DNA of 30,665 bases. Origin: DATJLQ01 sp035509415. Lineage in GTDB: Bacteria; Pseudomonadota; Alphaproteobacteria; JACZXZ01. Position numbers and translations under genes: made by a program. Every line of letters begins with the position of its first letter. Position 1 is the first letter of the stretch. The stretch is taken from contig DATJLQ010000028.1 in the NCBI GenBank assembly GCA_035509415.1, positions 1-30,665 on the forward strand. The letters are read 5' to 3'. Below, in pieces: positions 6,417 to 12,512 of the stretch. Below the pieces are notes generated by a model. The model was not told the DNA's origin, did no database searches, and saw nothing but the letters and a program-made list of their open reading frames with translations.

Positions 6417-7778
6417 CTATGGGCGCGCGTCGATCGCGGGCAGGATCAGGGTCACGCTCAAGCCGCCGAGCTGCGACCCCGCGAGGCTCACGCTGCCGCC
6501 ATAGAGCTCGGCGATGTCGCGCACGATCGCGAGGCCGAGGCCGCTGCCCGGCACCGCCTCGTCGAGGCGCGTCCCGCGTTGGAACAGCTTCTGGCGCTCC
6601 TCGGGCGCCAGGCCCGGCCCGTCATCCTCGACCAGGACCGCGAGCCGCGCGCCGCGCCGCTCGAGCGCCACCGCGACGCGGCTCTTGGCCCATTTGAAGC
6701 CGTTGTCCATCAGGTTGCCGAGCATTTCCTCGAGATCCTGGCGCTCGCCGCGGAAGGTCGCCTCGACCGGCCCCTCGACCGCGAAAACGATGCCGCGCTC
6801 GACATGGATGCGCTCGAGGGTACGCGCCAGATCCTCGATCACCGGCAGGACCGCGACCCCGGTGCCGAGCACGCGGGTACGCGCGGCGGTGCGCGCGCGC
6901 GCCAAATAATGGTCGACCTGGCGGCGCATGATGTCGGTCTGGCGCCCGACCGATTCCGCGAGCGGTCCGCCTTCGCGCGCCGCCTCGTTGCCGAGCACGG
7001 CGAGCGGCGTCTTGAGGGCGTGGGCGAGGTTTCCCACATGGGTGCGCGCGCGCTCGACGATCACCGCATTGTGCTCGAGGAGCTCGTTCACCTCCTGCGC
7101 GAGCGGCTGCACCTCGGACGGGAAGTCGCCCTCGAGCCGGTCGGCCTGGCCGTCGCGGATCGCGGCGAGCGCGCCGCGCATGCGCCGGAGCGGCGTCAAG
7201 CCGAACTGCACCTGGATCAGAACCGCGAGCACGAGGCCCAAGCCGAGGCCCGCGAGCGACCAGGCGAGCACGGTGTCGTAATGCTGCACCTCGAGCGCGA
7301 CCTCGCTTTCCTCGGCGGCGACCAGATAGCGCAAGCGCCGCGGATCGCCGGGCAGCGAGATGTCGCGCTCGGCCGCGCGTAGCGTGCGCCCGTTCGGGCC
7401 CGTGAGGCGGAAGGTGACGGGAGCGCCGCTCTCGACGCCCACGGCGACGCCGGGAGGTGTCGCGTTGAGCGTCGTGTCCCATAGCGAGCGCGAGCGCAGA
7501 AGCGGCCCCTGGGGCCCCGCGATCTCCCAATACCAGCCCGAGAAGGGCTGCAGGAAGCGGGGATCGCCGAGCGAGCGCACGAGCGAGATCTTGCCCGCCG
7601 CGTCCGCGCGGCTCACCGCGACCAGGCTCTCGAGATAGACCTCGAGGCGCGCGTCGAAGCCGCGCTCGACCGAGGCCTGGAAAATGCTCGACAACGCGAA
7701 GTCGCCCGCGGCGAGCGCCGCCGCGATCCAAAGTCCCGCCCCAGCGACCAGCCGGAAGGCGAGCGAGTTCACCCTCAT
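6417..7778 (-). CDS. Sensor histidine kinase, PhoQ-like architecture
   Basis: A 453-residue membrane kinase. Transmembrane segment 1 is at about residues 9-30, a periplasmic sensor region spans about 31-167, and transmembrane segment 2 is at about 168-192. A HAMP-like linker follows, then the phosphoacceptor H253 in NLAHALKTPLAVL, an N box around N355/N359 (LGNLMDNGFKWA), DDGPGL at 385-390 and GSGLGLAIV at 411-419. The periplasmic part contains the FSGWYWEI sequence seen in the PhoQ/FeuQ-like group. Its start overlaps the regulator stop by four bases (ATGA), so the two are translationally coupled. The signal is unknown. PhoQ-like kinases sense divalent cations, antimicrobial peptides or envelope state; assigning any of these here would be guesswork. 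Confidence 0.93.
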   Translation of the reverse strand: MRVNSLAFRLVAGAGLWIAAALAAGDFALSSIFQASVERGFDARLEVYLESLVAVSRADAAGKISLVRSLGDPRFLQPFSGWYWEIAGPQGPLLRSRSLWDTTLNATPPGVAVGVESGAPVTFRLTGPNGRTLRAAERDISLPGDPRRLRYLVAAEESEVALEVQHYDTVLAWSLAGLGLGLVLAVLIQVQFGLTPLRRMRGALAAIRDGQADRLEGDFPSEVQPLAQEVNELLEHNAVIVERARTHVGNLAHALKTPLAVLGNEAAREGGPLAESVGRQTDIMRRQVDHYLARARTAARTRVLGTGVAVLPVIEDLARTLERIHVERGIVFAVEGPVEATFRGERQDLEEMLGNLMDNGFKWAKSRVAVALERRGARLAVLVEDDGPGLAPEERQKLFQRGTRLDEAVPGSGLGLAIVRDIAELYGGSVSLAGSQLGGLSVTLILPAIDARP

Positions 7779-8476
7779 GCGGGCCTGCCGCGCCGGATCG
7801 CCTCGTCGCGCGGCCGCGGCGGCGGCACGAGCTGGTAGCCGAGCCCGCGCACGGTCTGGATCAGGTCGGCGCCGATCTTCTTCCTGAGCCGCCCGACGAA
7901 GACCTCGATGGTGTTCGAATCGCGGTCGAAATCCTGGTCGTAGAGATGCTCGGTGAGCTCGGTGCGCGAGACGACGCGGCCGCGATGGTGGAGGAGATAG
8001 GCGAGGAGCCGGTATTCCTGCGCGGTGAGCTTGATGGGAGCGCCGTCGAGGGTCACGCGCGAGCTACGCGTGTCGAGCCGCACCGGCCCGCATTCGAGCT
8101 CGGCCGACGCGTGGCCGGCGGCGCGCCGGATGATCGCGCGCACGCGCGCGAGCACCTCCTCCATGCGGAACGGCTTCACGACGTAGTCGTCGGCCCCCGC
8201 ATCGAAGCCCGCGACCTTCTCGCTCCAGCGGTCGCGCGCGGTCAGGATCAGGACCGGCATGTTGCGCCCCTGGCGGCGCCAGCGCTCGAGCACCGTGATG
8301 CCGTCGACCAGCGGCAGGCCCAAATCGAGGATCACCGCGTCGTAGGTTTCGGCCTCGCCGAGATAGAGCGCCTGCTCGCCGTCGCGCGCGACGTCGACCG
8401 CGTAGCCGGCCTCGCGCAGCGCCGCGTCAAGCTGGCGCGCCAGATCGGGCTCGTCTTCGACCGCGAGTATGCGCAT
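7775..8476 (-). CDS. OmpR/PhoB-family response regulator
   Basis: A 233-residue regulator with a receiver domain (residues 1-115: acidic pocket E7/D8/E9, phosphoacceptor D51, switch T79, K101 in VVKPF) and a winged-helix DNA-binding domain (about 125-222, with LTAQEYRLLAYLLHHRGRVVSR and RDSNTIEVFVGRLRKKIG). The spelling resembles the PhoP/FeuP branch. It forms an operon with the upstream PepSY gene (48-base gap) and the downstream kinase (4-base overlap). OmpR-type regulators bind direct repeats about 11 bases apart; such a pair occurs at 8879-8894 in front of the operon. Confidence 0.95.
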   Translation of the reverse strand: MRILAVEDEPDLARQLDAALREAGYAVDVARDGEQALYLGEAETYDAVILDLGLPLVDGITVLERWRRQGRNMPVLILTARDRWSEKVAGFDAGADDYVVKPFRMEEVLARVRAIIRRAAGHASAELECGPVRLDTRSSRVTLDGAPIKLTAQEYRLLAYLLHHRGRVVSRTELTEHLYDQDFDRDSNTIEVFVGRLRKKIGADLIQTVRGLGYQLVPPPRPRDEAIRRGRPA

Positions 8477-8524
8477 GGCGTCGCTTTCGCCTCGGCCGAC
8501 GCGATCCCCGCCGGCCGCGGCACC

Positions 8525-8854
8525 CTATTCGCAGGTCCCTTGGCCCATGACGTCGAGGATCCGGGTCGTGGCGGCGTCGACATCGAGCCGCAGCACGTTC
8601 CCCGTCGGCATCAACATGTGCAGCTGATAGAGCCACGTCTCGTGGCCGTTGCCCGGCGTCTTGTCGAGCTCGACCTCGATCACCTTGCCGCCGCAGCGGT
8701 GCTGCACGTCGTCGACGATTTCCTTGAGCGGCCTGATCTCGCCGGCCTTGAGCGCCTCGCGCGCCCGCTCATGGTCCTCGTCGGCAACGGCCGCCGTTGC
8801 GGCGGCCTGCGTCAGGATCAGGGCGGCCGTCACCACACCCAAAAGGTTGCGCAT
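8525..8854 (-). CDS. Exported PepSY-domain protein
   Basis: A 109-residue protein with a signal peptide (MRNLLGVVTAALILTQAAATAAVADED, cleavage near residue 24) followed by one PepSY domain: ALKAGEIRPLKEIVDDV, then KVIEVELDKTP and NVLRLDVDAATTRIL. PepSY domains are small modules that modulate peptidases or sensor proteins in the envelope; genes of this type often precede PhoP/FeuP-like two-component systems. It is the first gene of the minus-strand operon with the regulator and kinase, so a role in tuning the kinase or as a regulated output is likely. C54 and the penultimate C108 could form a disulfide after export. Confidence 0.88.
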   Translation of the reverse strand: MRNLLGVVTAALILTQAAATAAVADEDHERAREALKAGEIRPLKEIVDDVQHRCGGKVIEVELDKTPGNGHETWLYQLHMLMPTGNVLRLDVDAATTRILDVMGQGTCE

Positions 8855-8878
8855 GCGGCCTTCTTAAAACCCCGGAAC

Positions 8879-8915
8879 TGAACGCCAGATGAACGGCCCT
8901 CTCAGCATAGGTTCA
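8879..8915. promoter_or_regulatory. TGAAC direct repeats between divergent PepSY genes
   Basis: TGAAC occurs at 8879-8883 and again at 8890-8894, an 11-base offset equal to about one helical turn, as expected for OmpR/PhoB-type regulators. An inverted GTTCA lies at 8911-8915. The site is 25-61 bases upstream of the minus-strand PepSY start and upstream of the divergent gene at 9041. Function is inferred from position and spacing. Confidence 0.4.
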
Positions 8916-9040
8916 GGGACAATAGGCGAAATTGGCGCCCGAAACAAACGCCCGGGACCGGCCGCAAGGCCTGGAAACCCGGACCGGGGAGCGTCCCGGA
9001 CAGGCCCGGGACGCAGGCGTGGGCCGATCGGGGGATCGGC

Positions 9041-9547
9041 ATGGGGTTGGGAGTCATGCGCGACATTTTCGGAACCGCTTTCGCCGCCGCTTTGGCGTCG
9101 CTTCTCGGCCTCGGGCCGAGCGGTGCGGCCGGCTTGAGCGTCGGCCCGGCGGCCTACCAGGCGGCCGCCGAGGCGCCGGTGCTGCCCCTGTGGCTCGTGC
9201 GCTTCAAGCTGCGCCAACGCGGCTATCAGGACATTTCCGCGGTGACCGTGGCGGACGACGGGCTCGCGGTGCGCGCCCACGATCGCTGGGGGCGCGACGT
9301 GCGCATCCTGGTCGATCCCAAGAGCGGCGACGAGATCGCGCGCGCGGGCTACGGCATCGCTCCTCTCGACGCGGGCGAGCTCGCGACGCGGCTCGCGTCG
9401 GTCGGGCTCGTGCCGGTGTCGGCCGCCTATCGCGACGAGGTCCTCAGCGTCGTCGCGCGCGACAGGGACGGAATCGATCGCGCGGTGCGCGTCGATCCGG
9501 TGACCGGAACCATCTGGTTCGCGCGCGAGGGAAGCGACGAGGTTTGA
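9041..9547 (+). CDS. Exported protein with two PepSY-like repeats
   Basis: A 168-residue protein with an N-terminal signal (hydrophobic stretch after MRDIF, cleavage near GAAG). Two similar segments follow: FKLRQRGYQDISAVTVADDG ending in ILVDPKSGDEIA, and TRLASVGLVPVSAAYRDEV ending in AVRVDPVTGTIW. Each looks like a divergent PepSY unit. It is transcribed away from the PepSY-regulator-kinase operon and shares the intergenic TGAAC repeats, so it may belong to the same regulon. The ATG at 9041 is used; the ATG at 9056, with GGGAG just before it, is an equally good start. The stop codon lies inside the first of four 35-bp repeats. No specific function can be assigned. Confidence 0.78.
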   Translation: MGLGVMRDIFGTAFAAALASLLGLGPSGAAGLSVGPAAYQAAAEAPVLPLWLVRFKLRQRGYQDISAVTVADDGLAVRAHDRWGRDVRILVDPKSGDEIARAGYGIAPLDAGELATRLASVGLVPVSAAYRDEVLSVVARDRDGIDRAVRVDPVTGTIWFAREGSDEV

Positions 9548-9680
9548 GGCGGCGCGCCACGCGGCGCGAATTGGAGGTTTGAGGCGGCGCGCCAAACGGC
9601 GCGAATCACAGGTTTGAGGCGGCGCGCCAAGCGGCGCGAATCATAGGTTTGAGGCGGCGCGCCAAGCGGCGCGCCTGGGA
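9541..9680 (+). repeat. Four-copy 35-bp tandem repeat with hairpins
   Basis: Units begin at 9541, 9576, 9611 and 9646, each opening GGTTTGAGGCGGCGCGCC. Each contains CGCGCC-(4 nt)-GGCGCG, a compact stem-loop; the last copy has the longer GGCGCGCC on both sides. The TGA in the first copy is the stop codon of the preceding gene, so the repeat grew out of that gene's 3' end. Confidence 0.92.
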
Positions 9681-9857
9681 GACGTGCCTAGGGAGAAGGA
9701 CTTGGCGGGAGCGATGCGCACAAGAAGCGCGCGGGCGCCCGAAGAGAGGCAAAGACACGGACGGCATACGCTACGTCATCGCGTTGAGGATTTCGCCGCA
9801 CACCCCCTGAGTGCGGCGGGCCGGCCCTTCCAAGCCGGTGTCGCTCGACCGCCCCCG
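9681..9857. other. Interval before the mutY stop, with two hairpins
   Basis: No gene is supported here. Two stem-loops are present: CGCCGCAC (9794-9801) with GTGCGGCG (9811-9818), and CCGGC (9821-9825) with GCCGG (9834-9838). They lie between the converging ends of the plus-strand PepSY-like gene and minus-strand mutY and may act as a bidirectional 3' boundary, although neither strand has a T run. Confidence 0.5.
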
Positions 9858-11090
9858 TTAACCCCCATTGGCGAGGGCATGTTCGACGACCTTCCTCATC
9901 ACGCTGGGTAGCGCATAGTCGGAGAGACGATCGAGCCGGCACCAACGGGGTCCTTGCCCCTCGTTCACCCCAAGGGGTCGGCCGGTCGTCTCTCCGATGC
10001 TATGTTGGCCGATGCCATGTTGGCCGATGCTATCTCGGCCGATGCCATGTTGGCCGATGTTATGCTGGTCCATCTTCTCTTGGCCGAAATCGTCCCGCTC
10101 GAGCCGTGCGGCGAGCACGGTGAGTTCAAGCTCGAAATGGGTGAAGGTGTGGCGCACGACGCCCGGCAACGCGCGCCAACGCGCGCGCACCGGTGCGGCC
10201 TCGAGGGCGGCTGCGCGCGGCCAGGGCTCGGCGCGCCATTCCGTGGTCGGGAGCTCCATGAGCCCGCCGAGCAATCCCCGCGGCGGGCGTTTCTGCAGCA
10301 AAAGCTCCGCGCCGCGGCGCACGATCCAGAACGCGACCCCGCGCCGCAGCGGCCGCGCGGGCTTGGGCATGCGCTTGGGGAGATTTTCCGCGATGCCGAG
10401 GGCGCGCGCGCGACACCCCGCGCGCCACGGGCAAAGCGCGCAACGGGGGCGACGCGGCGTGCAGATGGTCGCGCCCAAATCCATCATCGCTTGGGCGAAA
10501 TCGCCCGGCCGCTTTTCCGGCACGAGCCGCGCCGCGCGCTTCGCGAGCTCGGGCTTGGCCGCGGGCAGCGGCGTCCCGATGCCGTAGAAGCGCGCGATCA
10601 CGCGCTCGACATTGCCGTCGACCGCACTCGCGCGGCGGCCGAACGCGATCGCCGCGATCGCGGCCGCCGTGTAGCGCCCGATGCCCGGGAGCATCTTCAA
10701 GCCTTCCTCGGTATCCGGAAAGCGCCCGCCGAGCTCCAGGCTCACGATGCGCGCGCATCGATGGAGGTTGCGCGCGCGCGCGTAATATCCCAAGCCCTGC
10801 CAGGCGTGGAGCACGTCGTCGAGCCCGGCGCGCGCAAGCGCATGCACGTCGGGCCAACGCTCGACGAAGCTCTTGAAATAGGGACCGACGGTCGCGACCG
10901 TGGTCTGTTGCAGCATGATCTCGCTGAGCCAGACGCGGTAGGGATCGGGCCGCTCGCCCGGGCGCGCGCGCCAGGGAAGCCGGCGTTGTCGCGTCCCGTA
11001 CCAAGCGAGGAGGCGGCGCGCGAGCCGCGTGGGCTCGGCTTGGCCGCGTGCGCGCGGCCGGGCGGTCTTGCGGGTGGTGGCGCTCGCCAT
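9858..11090 (-). CDS. mutY: A/G-specific adenine glycosylase MutY
   Basis: Removes adenine mispaired with 8-oxoguanine in base-excision repair. The 410-residue protein has catalytic Glu57 in SEIMLQQT, a helix-hairpin-helix (LPGIGRYTAAAI, about 134-145), catalytic Asp158 in VDGNVERV, and the 4Fe-4S loop C210-x6-C217-x2-C220-x5-C226. The C-terminal Nudix-like domain, which reads 8-oxoG, starts near residue 250 and includes the recognition turn VRHTFTHFEL. Oddity: residues about 342-366 of this domain are five tandem pentapeptides (QHNIG, QHGIG, RDSIG, QHGIG, QHSIG) encoded by a 15-bp minisatellite, inserted before the final segment GPRWCRLDRLSDYALPSVMRKV. The gene is divergent from the DciA-like gene. 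Confidence 0.96.
   Translation of the reverse strand: MASATTRKTARPRARGQAEPTRLARRLLAWYGTRQRRLPWRARPGERPDPYRVWLSEIMLQQTTVATVGPYFKSFVERWPDVHALARAGLDDVLHAWQGLGYYARARNLHRCARIVSLELGGRFPDTEEGLKMLPGIGRYTAAAIAAIAFGRRASAVDGNVERVIARFYGIGTPLPAAKPELAKRAARLVPEKRPGDFAQAMMDLGATICTPRRPRCALCPWRAGCRARALGIAENLPKRMPKPARPLRRGVAFWIVRRGAELLLQKRPPRGLLGGLMELPTTEWRAEPWPRAAALEAAPVRARWRALPGVVRHTFTHFELELTVLAARLERDDFGQEKMDQHNIGQHGIGRDSIGQHGIGQHSIGETTGRPLGVNEGQGPRWCRLDRLSDYALPSVMRKVVEHALANGG
9994..10068. repeat. 15-bp minisatellite inside mutY
   Basis: Five units begin at 9994, 10009, 10024, 10039 and 10054, with plus-strand consensus CCGATGCYATGTTGG. A degenerate sixth (10069-10083) is coded as QEKMD on the minus strand. 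The unit length is a multiple of three, so gain or loss of copies would not shift the mutY frame. Confidence 0.93.
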
Positions 11091-11177
11091 GCTTCGCTAA
11101 GATTAGCCGCTCCGCGCGCCCTTCGACAGCTTCACAGGGGACGCGTTGGACCCGAGGCCGTCCCGTATCTTTAAAGA

Positions 11178-11205
11178 CATGGCCCAGAAGACATGGCTCA
11201 GAAAG
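11178..11205 (+). repeat. 14-bp duplication over the DciA-like start codon
   Basis: GACATGGCCCAGAA (from 11178) is repeated as GACATGGCTCAGAA (from 11192). The first copy holds an ATG at 11179 that is out of frame with the gene and opens a 35-codon reading frame ending at 11286; the second holds the true start at 11193. Confidence 0.65.
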
Positions 11206-11774
11206 AGACAAGCCCCGGCGAGCCCAAGCAAGGACCCATCGAGCGCGCGACGCGCCTCGGCGGGCCGCGCAGCCTCGCGAGCCTGATGCCGCGGCTCGCG
11301 CGCCCGGCGCTCGGAAAGCGCGGGCTCGCGGAGGCGAGCCTGATGACGGACTGGGCCGCGATCGCGGGCGCCGAGATCGCTGGCCACGCGCTTCCCGAGC
11401 GGCTCGATTTCGCGCGCGGCGCGCGCCTCGACGGCACGCTCCATCTCAAGGTCGAGAGCGGCTGGGCCCTGGCGCTTCAGCATTGGGAGCCCCAGCTCCT
11501 GGAGCGCATCAATGGCAGCCTCGGCTACAAGGCGGTCGCGCGCTTGAAGCTCCATCAGGGCCCGTTGCCCGCGCGCAAGGACCCTGGCCCGGCGCCGGCG
11601 CCGCCCCTCGATCCCGCACGCCGCGCGGCGCTCGAGGCCGAGATCGCGGCCGCGGTCGCCTCCCTCGAGGACCCGGCGCTCCGCGCGGCCGCGGCGCGTT
11701 TGGGCCTCGCCCTTTTGGCGCGCGACGAGACGGGTGCGTCCATGCCGGCGCGCGGCGTAAAACAGGACCCGTGA
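11193..11774 (+). CDS. DUF721 protein, DciA-like
   Basis: A 193-residue protein with the DUF721 domain at about residues 28-125: SLASLMPRLARPALGKRGLAEA, then LMTDWAAIAGAEIAGHALPERL and LHLKVESGWALALQHWEPQLLERINGSLG. In bacteria that lack DnaC or DnaI, DciA-type DUF721 proteins help load the replicative helicase DnaB; whether this copy does so is inferred from domain and taxonomy. The C-terminal part (130-193) is rich in Ala and Pro and probably flexible. It is divergent from mutY and followed by the dsbA-like gene and smc, a common alphaproteobacterial order. The start at 11193 has only a weak AGAAG site and is preceded by a duplicated, out-of-frame ATG. Confidence 0.88.
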   Translation: MAQKETSPGEPKQGPIERATRLGGPRSLASLMPRLARPALGKRGLAEASLMTDWAAIAGAEIAGHALPERLDFARGARLDGTLHLKVESGWALALQHWEPQLLERINGSLGYKAVARLKLHQGPLPARKDPGPAPAPPLDPARRAALEAEIAAAVASLEDPALRAAAARLGLALLARDETGASMPARGVKQDP

Positions 11775-11825
11775 GGCGCCGAGTCGTTATCCACAGGAAT
11801 CTTGCGCACCCCCCGGCGAGCGCGC

Positions 11826-11855
11826 TTGTGGCCGCCACGGAGCCTGCCCTATACT
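11826..11855 (+). promoter_or_regulatory. Candidate promoter of dsbA-like - smc
   Basis: TTGTGG at 11826-11831 and TATACT at 11850-11855 are separated by 18 bases, a fair sigma-70 match in the 109-base gap before the dsbA-like gene. The ribosome site GGGAGGT follows at 11873-11879. Confidence 0.5.
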
Positions 11856-11883
11856 TACAACATCTTGTGTTCGGGAGGTCGAA

Positions 11884-12492
11884 TTGGCCCGGTTTCTACC
11901 AGTTTTTGTAATCCTGGGAGCCCTTTATCTGGGGCTCGCGAGTCCCGGCCATGCGGCCACCACCGAAGCGATGCTGGCCGACCGGTCGCTCGGCAATCCG
12001 GCCGCCAAGGTGACGGTGATCGAGTACGCGTCCCTCACCTGTCCCCATTGCGCGGCCTTCGAGAACACCACCTTTCCGGTCTTCAAGACGCGCTACGTCG
12101 ACACCGGCAAGGTGCGTTACACGTACCGCGACTTCCCGCTCGACCAGCTCGCGGTGCGCGCGGCGATGATGGCGCGTTGCGCCGACCCGGACCAGTATTT
12201 CGGCTTCATCCGCGTGCTGTTCAAGCAGCAGGACGACTGGGCCGCGACCCAGGACCCGATGGCGGCGCTCGAGCGCATCGGCTTGCTCGGCGGCATGACC
12301 AAGCCCCAGTTCGAGTCCTGCATGCAGAACAAGGATCTGCTCGACGGCATCCTCAAGGTCCGGCTCGACGCCGAGAAGAACCTCAAGGTCGATTCGACGC
12401 CGACCTTCTTCGTCAACGGCACCAAGTACGAAGGCGACATGTCGATCGAGGATTTCGCCAAGATCCTCGATCCCCTGATCGCGAAGAAATAA
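11884..12492 (+). CDS. DsbA-family thiol:disulfide oxidoreductase, exported
   Basis: A 202-residue exported thioredoxin-fold protein. The signal peptide covers about residues 1-24 (cleavage near GHAAT). The redox motif CPHC (C53, C56) follows EYASLT, and the cis-proline loop is STPTFFVNG. Two further cysteines (C105 in MARCADPD and C137 in FESCMQN) suggest a second disulfide, as in the alphaproteobacterial DsbA-like group next to smc. It should introduce or reshuffle disulfides in periplasmic proteins. The start is TTG at 11884: it follows a strong GGGAGGT by four bases, and the signal peptide begins exactly there with no in-frame ATG nearby. It is followed 20 bases later by smc. Confidence 0.92.
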   Translation: MARFLPVFVILGALYLGLASPGHAATTEAMLADRSLGNPAAKVTVIEYASLTCPHCAAFENTTFPVFKTRYVDTGKVRYTYRDFPLDQLAVRAAMMARCADPDQYFGFIRVLFKQQDDWAATQDPMAALERIGLLGGMTKPQFESCMQNKDLLDGILKVRLDAEKNLKVDSTPTFFVNGTKYEGDMSIEDFAKILDPLIAKK

Positions 12493-12512
12493 CGCCAGCC
12501 GAGGACGCCCCG

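Noticed and set aside
9684..9911. Small 75-residue open frame before mutY
   Set aside because: Overlaps the mutY end, lacks a ribosome site and has no conserved features.
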